Shown: piece by piece, positions 1 through 5,347 of the stretch
Layout: the number at the start of each line of letters is the position of its first letter
How positions within the stretch are numbered: the first letter of the stretch is position 1
Assembly: GCA_050943615.1 (NCBI GenBank)
Contig: JBMNPN010000112.1
Span: 1-6,289, forward strand
From: CACZQA01 sp050943615
GTDB taxonomy: Bacteria; Actinomycetota; Coriobacteriia; Coriobacteriales; QAMH01
Length of the DNA: 6,289 nt
Direction of reading: 5' to 3'
Notes under the pieces: model-generated
Told to the model about the DNA's origin: nothing
Database searches by the model: none
The model's input: only the letters and a program-made list of their open reading frames with translations
Program-made: the position numbers and the translations under genes

Positions 1-173
1 ACTTCACGCGTGACATCGTCGAGGTGTCATCGACCAAGTTCTACCGCTACCTCGCCAAGGCCTATCGCGGCTTTCTGATGTGCGAGACCGACGACACCGC
101 GGCCCTTGTGGAATACCTGCAGGGCGACGATGCGCCCGTGGCAGTCGAAGCAAGTACCTTAGAAGGGCAGTAG
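1..173 (+). CDS. C-terminal fragment of a possible TorD-family chaperone (5' end outside window)
   Basis: An open frame runs from the left edge (first whole codon at 3) to TAG at 171-173, giving the last 56 residues of a protein whose start is not in the window. The visible tail contains the helix-like segment TKFYRYLAKAYRGFL followed by an acidic, leucine-containing end. This recalls the C-terminal FYR-x-L helix of TorD/DmsD-type chaperones, which are cytoplasmic proteins that bind the Tat leader of molybdoenzymes and help cofactor insertion. The NapG-type gene starts 2 bp after the stop, so the two are almost certainly co-transcribed, and a molybdoenzyme chaperone fits beside NapG/NapH-type electron carriers. 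The fragment is too short for a firm family call. The reading frame is well supported by codon use and by the Shine-Dalgarno of the next gene lying within its last codons; the function is inference. Confidence 0.5.
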   Translation, partial: FTRDIVEVSSTKFYRYLAKAYRGFLMCETDDTAALVEYLQGDDAPVAVEASTLEGQ

Positions 174-175
174 CC

Positions 176-775
176 ATGTCGATCACGAGACGTGACTTCA
201 TAGCTTGTGCCGTTTCGGTAGCGGCGCTGTGCGCCGTCGGAGAGACGGCCGAGGCGCTCCCCGCGTCAAACGAGCTGCTGCGTCCTCCCGGCGGGCAGGA
301 CGAGGGCGCGTTCATCAGCTCCTGTCTGCGCTGCGATCGTTGCCGGAGCGTGTGCCCGACCAACTGCATCGACTTCACTCATCTAGAAGACAGCATTATC
401 GACATGCGCACGCCCAAGATGAACTACCACCTCGGCAATTGCGTGTTCTGCAACAAATGCGTCGAGGTCTGCCCGACCAATGTGCTTCACGCAATCGACC
501 CCTCGACCGACAAGATTGGGGTGGCCGTGGTGATGAAATCGCAATGCGTCGCCTTCAAGAATCCCGGTTCCTGTTCGAAATGCGCCGAGGTGTGCCCATA
601 TGGGGCCGTGACTATGCAAAACGAGGTTCCGGTCGTTGACACGTCGCTGTGCAACGGCTGCGGGGTGTGCGTCTACCAATGTCCGGCGCTCATCTACACC
701 TCGAGTACCGATACCTCGCGCCGAGGCATTGAGGTCTTCACCGTCGGCGATTACGAGGGAGGCCGTGTCTCGTGA
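176..775 (+). CDS. napG: NapG/MauM-type Tat-exported ferredoxin with four [4Fe-4S] motifs
   Basis: This 199-residue protein carries electrons on the outer face of the membrane, between a NapH-type membrane protein and a terminal reductase (family knowledge from periplasmic nitrate reductase systems). The ATG at 176 is chosen because AGAAGGG at 161-167 lies 8 bp upstream and a Tat leader begins there: SITRRDFIA (residues 2-10), a hydrophobic stretch to about residue 20, then a likely cleavage near 27-30. A longer in-frame start at 80 would bury the twin arginines. Four cluster motifs are visible: C50-C53-C56-C60, C89-C92-C95-C99, C124-C133-C136-C140 (eight residues between the first two) and C159-C162-C165-C169. 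The length is slightly below the usual NapG size. Its stop overlaps the next start by 4 bp (GTGA). No catalytic subunit lies in the window, so the partner could be nitrate reductase or another molybdoenzyme; the symbol is a family-level call. Confidence 0.85.
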   Translation: MSITRRDFIACAVSVAALCAVGETAEALPASNELLRPPGGQDEGAFISSCLRCDRCRSVCPTNCIDFTHLEDSIIDMRTPKMNYHLGNCVFCNKCVEVCPTNVLHAIDPSTDKIGVAVVMKSQCVAFKNPGSCSKCAEVCPYGAVTMQNEVPVVDTSLCNGCGVCVYQCPALIYTSSTDTSRRGIEVFTVGDYEGGRVS

Positions 776-1866
776 AATCCGTAAATGCACGTCTGATCAC
801 CGGCCTTGCCGTCTTCATCGTCATCTGCTTAGGGCTTGCCTTCAACACGGGCCTGGGGACGTTCTGCTCGTTCGGTTTCGATGCCGTGGCGACGATCTGC
901 CCGCTCGGTGCCTTCCAGGCATTTCTGGCGGGCAAGTCCGTTTCGGTTGTCGCGCTGATCGGGCTGGCCATTGTCGTGGTGCTCGTGGTGCTCTTCGGCC
1001 GGGCGGGCTGTTCGTGGTTTTGCGCCGTGCCGACCCTGCGCCGCATCTTCGGCGGCAAGAAGGCGGTCCTTTCCAATCACGGCGACGCGAAGGAAGAGAA
1101 CGAGACCTGCGAAGAGGAGAAGAACGCACGGCTCGAGGAGCTGATCTCCAAGCACGAGAAAGAGGCTCTTGACAAGAAGATTGACGCCGAGTTCGCCCAG
1201 GCGATCGCCGCCACCTGCTCAGGCAAGGGCTGCGCGGAGTGTTCGCAAGCTGCGTCTGAAGCTAAGGGCTCCGGCAAGAAGAAGGGAAGCGCGCATCGTT
1301 TCAAGACGAGCTCGCACGACGTTCGCCTGCCGGTGCTCATCGGTTCGCTTGCCTCTGCGGCAATCGTCGGCTTCCCCGTCTTCTGCCTGCTGTGCCCGGT
1401 AGGGCTCACCGTGGGCACCATCGTGGGACTCTGGCGCCTGTTCACGCTCAACCAGGGGACCTGGATGCTCATCGTCATGCCGGCGCTTCTCGTCATCGAG
1501 CTCGTCGTCCTCAAGAAATGGTGCCACAGGCTGTGCCCCATTGGCGCGCTGTTTTCCCTGGGTGCGCGGGCGAACAAGACGTTCCGCCCCACGGTCGACC
1601 CCGAGAAGTGCCTGCGCCTGACGGGCCAGAGCGTGTGCCACAGCTGTTACAGCGCCTGTCCTGAAGGGATCGACCTGCAAGACCTTATCGGCGGGGTCTC
1701 GAAAAGCGAGTGCACCAAGTGCCGCTCGTGCATCGATGCCTGCCCCCAGCACTGTATATCGATGCCGGCCGTATCGAAGGGAACGAGTATCAAGGGCCTT
1801 TCGATGGCTCAGGCAAAATCCGCAATGAAAGCATACGAAGGAAAAGGAGAACAAGATGTCAGCTAA
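772..1866 (+). CDS. napH: NapH-type membrane iron-sulfur protein with a cysteine-bearing cytoplasmic insert
   Basis: This 364-residue membrane protein probably passes electrons across or along the membrane to the NapG-type ferredoxin. The GTG start at 772 overlaps the upstream stop and has GAGGGAGG at 755-762, 9 bp away. Hydrophobic segments lie at about residues 7-25, 55-76, 187-208 and 231-247, the usual four-helix NapH plan. Family motifs include C43-P-L-G-A-F-Q, C205-L-L-C-P and C251-H-R-L-C-P-I-G. Two C-terminal [4Fe-4S] motifs follow: C280-C289-C292-C296 and C314-C317-C320-C324. Two oddities stand out. A charged loop of about 90 residues (95-183), rich in E and K and holding C113 and C149-x4-C154-x2-C157, separates helices 2 and 3. 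The expected second-helix CP reads C84-A-V-P. The protein is longer than typical NapH (under 300 residues), largely because of this loop. The symbol is family-level; the true reductase partner is unknown. Confidence 0.8.
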   Translation: MKSVNARLITGLAVFIVICLGLAFNTGLGTFCSFGFDAVATICPLGAFQAFLAGKSVSVVALIGLAIVVVLVVLFGRAGCSWFCAVPTLRRIFGGKKAVLSNHGDAKEENETCEEEKNARLEELISKHEKEALDKKIDAEFAQAIAATCSGKGCAECSQAASEAKGSGKKKGSAHRFKTSSHDVRLPVLIGSLASAAIVGFPVFCLLCPVGLTVGTIVGLWRLFTLNQGTWMLIVMPALLVIELVVLKKWCHRLCPIGALFSLGARANKTFRPTVDPEKCLRLTGQSVCHSCYSACPEGIDLQDLIGGVSKSECTKCRSCIDACPQHCISMPAVSKGTSIKGLSMAQAKSAMKAYEGKGEQDVS

Positions 1867-2545
1867 GCTCAAGAAGGCGGGCGCGGTGGTCGGAGCTGTC
1901 CTTCTCGCGGTCTCGATGACCGGATGTGCGACCTCGACGACGCCGGTGGGGCCCGCGGGCACCTCTGATAGCGTCACCGCACGCAGCCAATCCGAAATCG
2001 ACGAGACGGCCTCCGTGCTCGATAAGCAGTCCGATAACGCCACGATGGGCGAGAAGGGGACGACGGACGTCTCGCTCGGCCAGGAGATCGACACCGACAC
2101 CTATTCCTTCAAGCTCGAGTCCTACGAGTTCACCGATGAGATCAAGCCCGGAGCCGACGGCGACACGGCGCTGCACCTCGATGAGCCGGGCAAGAAGTAC
2201 CTGGTGGTCAAAGGGACCTACACGAACAAGAGCGACCAGCAGCAGAACATCCGCAAGGGCACGGCTGCCTGGTTCACGTTCAGCGACAACGTCTTCCCTA
2301 AGGATGACGATTACGGCATCCAAGGCTGGACCGACGCAATCCAAGACGATCAGAAGTCGTTCTCCAACTACGTGGTCGAGCCGGGCGAGACAGTGGATAT
2401 GTTCATCTACGCCGAGGTCGAGGATACGGTTGCCAAGAAGGCCAAGAGCGCCACGGTGCTGTGGGGCTTCAACAACACGCTTGACACTTACTCCTACTAC
2501 GAGGCGGCGACCGAGGGCGCGGCCTATAAGGTCAAGATTTTCTAG
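1856..2545 (+). CDS. DUF4352-like secreted lipoprotein
   Basis: This 229-residue protein is predicted to be anchored on the outer face of the membrane. The ATG at 1856 overlaps the end of the NapH-type gene by 11 bp and follows AAGGAGA at 1844-1850 with a 5-bp gap, so translation is probably coupled. Residues 1-23 form a lipoprotein signal (K4, K6, K7, then a hydrophobic core), and the lipobox M-T-G-C places the lipidated cysteine at C24. M at the -3 position is less common than leucine. A low-complexity S/T/D/E-rich spacer runs to about residue 72. A beta-rich domain follows, with the DUF4352/telomere-like immunoglobulin pattern: KKYLVVKGTYTNKSDQ (113-128) and VVEPGETVDMFIYAEVED (173-190). 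The mature protein has no cysteine besides C24 and no haem or metal motif, so it is unlikely to carry electrons itself. Its place between NapH-type and ferredoxin genes suggests an accessory or scaffold role, which is inference. Confidence 0.8.
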   Translation: MSAKLKKAGAVVGAVLLAVSMTGCATSTTPVGPAGTSDSVTARSQSEIDETASVLDKQSDNATMGEKGTTDVSLGQEIDTDTYSFKLESYEFTDEIKPGADGDTALHLDEPGKKYLVVKGTYTNKSDQQQNIRKGTAAWFTFSDNVFPKDDDYGIQGWTDAIQDDQKSFSNYVVEPGETVDMFIYAEVEDTVAKKAKSATVLWGFNNTLDTYSYYEAATEGAAYKVKIF

Positions 2546-2592
2546 AGAAGCATTTGCGCGCGCGTCCGCGGACCTCGGGCGAGACGAGCGGT

Positions 2593-2599
2593 GAGGAGG
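2593..2599 (+). promoter_or_regulatory. Strong ribosome binding site that fixes a TTG start
   Basis: GAGGAGG lies 7 bp before TTG at 2607. There is no in-frame ATG that would keep the N-terminal cysteine motif and also have a comparable Shine-Dalgarno sequence, so this site decides the start of the 398-residue iron-sulfur protein. Confidence 0.75.
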
Positions 2600-2606
2600 C
2601 ATCGCA

Positions 2607-3803
2607 TTGGGTCAGTTCAGGAATTTTCTCGGCATACTCGAAAAGCTTGACAGCGAAAATGTCCATGTGCGCCAAGAGCGATGCGCAGTGGTGCGCAACC
2701 GTCACGCGACATGCTCGCGTTGCGCCGATGCCTGCACGTCCGGCTGCATCTCTGTCGTAGACGGCCAGCTCGTCATCGACAAGGACAAGTGCATCGGATG
2801 CGGGACCTGCGCGACGGTCTGTCCCACCTGCGCAATCGAATCCGAGAATCCTACGGACGCCGAGCTCTTCTCGCAGACGCTGCATGCCATGAAGGCCGCG
2901 AACGGCACGGCGGTCATCGCCTGCGAGCGGATGCTCGAGCGTGCGAAGGGCGTCTACGATACCGAGAAGGTCTCGGAGGTCGTCTGCTTGGGGCGCGTCG
3001 ACGAAAGCCTCATCGCACTCATGGCGCTTGCCGGCGGAAAGCGGGTCGTGCTCGTGGGCGGCGGCTGCGATCAGTGCCCGCATCGTGTGGGGCTCGATAC
3101 CGCCGAGCTCGTGTGCTCGACGGTAAACGAGCTGCTCGCGACATGGAACAACCCGCTGCGCGCTCGTGTTTCGCAGAAGCTCCCCGGGATTGTGCGGAAG
3201 CGCGCAGACGAAGCATATGACAAGGGAAAGCGCGCCGTGTTCATGCAGGTGACCAACAAGGCGACGAGTGCAACGGCCGATGCCGTCGAAGAAAAGCTCT
3301 CCTCGCCGCTTGGAAAGACGCCTGAGCAAAAGCAAAAAGAAGAGAAGAAGGAGTTCAAGGTCAACGAGGCCGGCGTTCTGCCGCAGCATATTCCCACACG
3401 GCGCAAGCGTCTGCTCAAGACGCTTTCCGAAATGGGGGAGCCGAAAGACGAGGTCGTCGCCACGCGCCTGTGGGGCGAGGTCCATATCGACAAGAGCGTC
3501 TGCAAGTCCTGCCAGATGTGCGCGACATTCTGTCCGACCGGTGCGCTCACGCGCTTCAAGGACAAGGACGGCACTGTCGGCATCGAGCACTATGCGGGGT
3601 GCTGCGTCAAGTGCCGCTGCTGTACCGACATCTGCCCCAACAATGCGATCACGCTCAGCGATGAGGTGCGCGCCGTGGACCTGATGCATGGCTTTGTCGA
3701 GAAGTACCCGATGGACGAGCCCGAGATCCATCGCGGCGGCGTTCACCAGATGCGCGATGTCATGCAGAAGCTGGCGGTGAAAAGCCAGGTGCTCGACCAC
3801 TGA
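2607..3803 (+). CDS. Cytoplasmic multi-[4Fe-4S] protein with a central FlpD/MvhD-like domain
   Basis: This 398-residue protein has no signal peptide or membrane helix, so it should act in the cytoplasm as an electron carrier. It starts at TTG 2607 behind GAGGAGG. The N-terminal module (26-75) has C26-C36-C39-C43 (C47 nearby) and the classic C62-C65-C68-C72-P. The centre (about 101-172) resembles the FlpD/MvhD iron-sulfur domain of hydrogenase/heterodisulfide reductase systems: an early cysteine in VIAC106E, then VVC127LGRVD, then GGGC154DQC157PHRVG, plus C170. A charged K/E-rich linker (about 225-290) leads to the C-terminal pair C299-C302-C305-C309-P and C333-C336-C339-C343-P (C332 and C338 are extra). 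The gene follows the lipoprotein gene by 61 bp without an obvious terminator, so it likely belongs to the same operon. A plausible role is delivery of electrons from a cytoplasmic donor to the NapH-type protein. The domain call is by eye; the donor is unknown. Confidence 0.75.
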   Translation: MGQFRNFLGILEKLDSENVHVRQERCAVVRNRHATCSRCADACTSGCISVVDGQLVIDKDKCIGCGTCATVCPTCAIESENPTDAELFSQTLHAMKAANGTAVIACERMLERAKGVYDTEKVSEVVCLGRVDESLIALMALAGGKRVVLVGGGCDQCPHRVGLDTAELVCSTVNELLATWNNPLRARVSQKLPGIVRKRADEAYDKGKRAVFMQVTNKATSATADAVEEKLSSPLGKTPEQKQKEEKKEFKVNEAGVLPQHIPTRRKRLLKTLSEMGEPKDEVVATRLWGEVHIDKSVCKSCQMCATFCPTGALTRFKDKDGTVGIEHYAGCCVKCRCCTDICPNNAITLSDEVRAVDLMHGFVEKYPMDEPEIHRGGVHQMRDVMQKLAVKSQVLDH

Positions 3804-3866
3804 GTGCGTGGCGGTGCACAGGACGCGATTGCGCTTCATCATCAAGCACCGGTTTGATCGATTTCA

Positions 3867-3925
3867 AGAAGGCTCCCGAGTGTCTTCAGGGCTTATCCGT
3901 ATGCCCTAGACACCGGGAGCCTTCT
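3867..3925 (+). terminator. Long bulged hairpin, probable operon terminator
   Basis: A 12-bp outer stem (3867-3878 with 3914-3925), a 6-bp stem (3880-3885 with 3908-3913) and a 5-bp stem (3888-3892 with 3903-3907) stack with bulges of one base (A3879) and two bases (3886-3887) around a ten-base apical loop. It begins 64 bp after the end of the last respiratory gene. The tail TCCCTTTA is T-poor, so it is not a canonical intrinsic terminator, but the stem is very stable and the position is right. It could also act in the opposite orientation or protect the 3' end of the message. Confidence 0.65.
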
Positions 3926-3973
3926 CCCTTTACGTCTGTCGTTGAAAATGCCTGTTCAGGGCCGATATTTCGC

Positions 3974-4000
3974 AAAAAATTCTTGTGACACAACTTTTTT
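3974..4000. promoter_or_regulatory. AT-rich palindrome, possible operator or promoter element
   Basis: TTGTG-A-CACAA (3983-3993) is a perfect inverted repeat with one central base, flanked by a run of six A (3974-3979) and a run of six T (3995-4000) that extend the symmetry. It stands out in a GC-rich window and lies about 90-115 bp before the start codon of the first surface-protein gene, just downstream of a weak promoter-like pair. It may be a regulator binding site. It does not match a known consensus well enough to name the regulator. Confidence 0.35.
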
Positions 4001-4090
4001 ACATTTTTGGCCGGGAATGATGTTTCCACGGTCGTATGATGTGTTTGGTTGGTTGTCCGTTTCTAACATGCCTAATAGGGGAGGCTGTCT

Positions 4091-5170
4091 ATGGAAATCA
4101 CAGGATCAACTTTGCATGGCCGTGTGCTCAAGTTCGCCGCGGCAGTATTGGGGGCAACGGCACTTGCATTGCTCTTCGGCGCGGTTTCTGCCACGCCGGC
4201 ACATGCCGATGTATCGAGCATCAAGACTGGAAGTACGTACATCTACAACACGTGGGGCACTGCCCAGAGCGTTCCCGGAATCACCTACGATAATGCGACC
4301 AAGACGCTCACACTCACCGATGCCAATATCAGCCAGACGGCAAGCGACGGTATCACTATCAGTGTGAGCAATAAAGACACAGTCACGGTGCAGCTCAACG
4401 GTTCTAACAGTGTGATCGGCGCTTCGTCCTACTCTTCTGGTATCGCTTGCTACGGAAGCCTCGTCTTCCAGGGCAGCGGGTCGCTCTATGTCAAGGGTCA
4501 TTACGGTATCTACGCAAACGATACGGTCACCGTCAACTCCGGCACCATTAACGCCTATGAGGGCGACTATTGCGGCATTAACGGCAGCAAAGGCGTCACG
4601 CTCAACGGCGGCACGGTGTCTGCAGGCGGAAGCAACTACTCGATCTATTCGGCAAGTGGCACGATCTCGAACAACTATGGGCACCTCGGAAACATTCGCG
4701 GACAGATGGGCGTCGGCGCGTCGTTCGTCTCCAGCGGCAACAAGTACAAGGTCGGGCCGTATTTTGGGAATGTCACCCTCGTGAAGGCGAAGAAGAAGCT
4801 CAAGAGCATGACCGTTCAGAGCAAGAGCTTCGGTGGCTATTCCTATTCAGTACGTGCCATCGCGGCAAAGGCGTTTGCCGGCTGCAAGGCCAAGAAGATC
4901 ACCATCGGCAACCATGTCAGGAGCATCGGCAAACGCGCCTTCTACAAGACCACCAAGCTCAAGACGCTCAACATGCGCAAGTGCCTCATGGTCTGGCCGT
5001 TCAGCCACAAAACGCAGGGCATCAGCAAGAAGGCGTTCCAGAAGTGCGGCGCCAAGGGTGGAAAGAAGCTCACGGTCAAGTGCGGCTACTCCTCTTCCAG
5101 AGGCAAGAGGCTGTACAAGAAGCTCCTCGTGAAGCGCGGCATGTCCAAGAAGGTCAAGCTCGCTAGATAA
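4091..5170 (+). CDS. Secreted beta-helix and BspA-type leucine-rich-repeat surface protein (copy 1)
   Basis: This 359-residue exported protein may bind carbohydrate or host/partner surfaces; that role is inferred from its domain types. The ATG at 4091 follows AGGGGAGG (4077-4084) by 6 bp. A Sec signal peptide covers residues 1-39 (R11, K14, hydrophobic core 15-33) and should be cut at AHA-D40. Residues 40-200 show short repeating beta strands: DTVTVQLNGSN, GSLVFQGSGSL, NDTVTVNSGTI and GVTLNGGTV. This resembles the Cthe_2159-like carbohydrate-binding right-handed beta-helix. From about residue 240 there are BspA-type (LRR_5) repeats marked by IAAKAFAGC (257-265), IGKRAFYKT (279-287) and ISKKAFQKC (311-319). 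The C-terminus is very rich in lysine and arginine. No LPXTG sorting signal, transmembrane tail or cell-wall repeat is seen, so attachment, if any, may be by charge. The gene has its own upstream region and a close paralogue downstream. Confidence 0.8.
   Translation: MEITGSTLHGRVLKFAAAVLGATALALLFGAVSATPAHADVSSIKTGSTYIYNTWGTAQSVPGITYDNATKTLTLTDANISQTASDGITISVSNKDTVTVQLNGSNSVIGASSYSSGIACYGSLVFQGSGSLYVKGHYGIYANDTVTVNSGTINAYEGDYCGINGSKGVTLNGGTVSAGGSNYSIYSASGTISNNYGHLGNIRGQMGVGASFVSSGNKYKVGPYFGNVTLVKAKKKLKSMTVQSKSFGGYSYSVRAIAAKAFAGCKAKKITIGNHVRSIGKRAFYKTTKLKTLNMRKCLMVWPFSHKTQGISKKAFQKCGAKGGKKLTVKCGYSSSRGKRLYKKLLVKRGMSKKVKLAR
4190..4984 (+). repeat. Tandem gene duplication, unit 1
   Basis: This segment aligns without gaps to 5447-6241 at a fixed offset of 1257 bp, from the ATPAHA signal-cleavage codons to the second leucine-rich repeat. 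Hand-counted protein identity over residues 41-298 is 203 of 258. The last 61 bp (4924-4984) are identical to 6181-6241. Confidence 0.85.
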
Positions 5171-5181
5171 GTAGCGAAAAT

Positions 5182-5200
5182 CTCGAGCGCCACGCTCGAG
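5182..5200. terminator. Short perfect hairpin after surface-protein copy 1
   Basis: CTCGAGCG (5182-5189) pairs perfectly with CGCTCGAG (5193-5200) around a three-base loop, starting 12 bp after the stop of the first surface-protein gene. There is no T-run on the + side; instead AAAA at 5177-5180 precedes it, which would give a U-tract to a transcript on the - strand. It is a plausible transcript-end structure for copy 1, with weak termination expected. Confidence 0.5.
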
Positions 5201-5347
5201 TGGGGCAAGCAGGGGAGTCGCATCCGTTTCCAGGGCGCTGCTCCCGGTGCACTTGTTACCTCTGCATGAAATTCCCGCCTTCGCCTTGGCAGCTTTCTGT
5301 AGCCACGAAGTAGGGGTTTGTATTGGGTACGATTTAGAGAGGTTTCT

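Larger units (their letters stand above)
3804..4090. other. Intergenic region between the respiratory operon and the surface-protein genes
   Basis: This 287-bp stretch holds no convincing gene. In order it contains a long hairpin (3867-3925), a weak promoter-like pair (TTGAAA at 3942-3947 and GATATT at 3964-3969, 16 bp apart), an AT-rich island with a palindrome (3974-4010), a TATGAT hexamer at 4035-4040 without a good -35 partner, and the AGGGGAGG ribosome binding site (4077-4084) of the next gene. The true transcription start cannot be fixed from sequence alone. Confidence 0.6.

Noticed and set aside
80..175. A 32-residue N-terminal extension of the NapG-type protein from an ATG at 80
   Set aside because: It would place the twin-arginine motif internally and overlap the upstream gene. 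ATG 176 has a good ribosome binding site and puts the Tat motif at the N-terminus.
1219..2100. A 293-codon open frame on the - strand across the NapH/lipoprotein junction
   Set aside because: It spans two well-supported + genes, has no domain signature and fits an antisense shadow of GC-rich coding sequence.
2532..3845. A 437-codon open frame on the - strand opposite the 398-residue iron-sulfur gene
   Set aside because: The + frame has a strong ribosome binding site and four to five clear cysteine cluster motifs. The - frame shows no recognisable motif and is a typical GC-rich antisense shadow.
4000..4040. TACATT (4000-4005) and TATGAT (4035-4040) as -10 boxes of a sigma-70-type promoter
   Set aside because: Neither has a recognisable -35 hexamer at 15-19 bp, so they were not listed as promoters.
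3942..4367. A + strand frame of 141 codons starting before the first surface-protein gene
   Set aside because: It overlaps the signal peptide and beta-helix of the real gene in another frame. Its echo in copy 2 (5439-5672) is explained by the duplication itself, not by selection on that frame.
5050..5170. A possible sortase or cell-wall anchor at the C-terminus of copy 1
   Set aside because: The tail is basic and lacks LPXTG, a hydrophobic span and wall-binding repeats.
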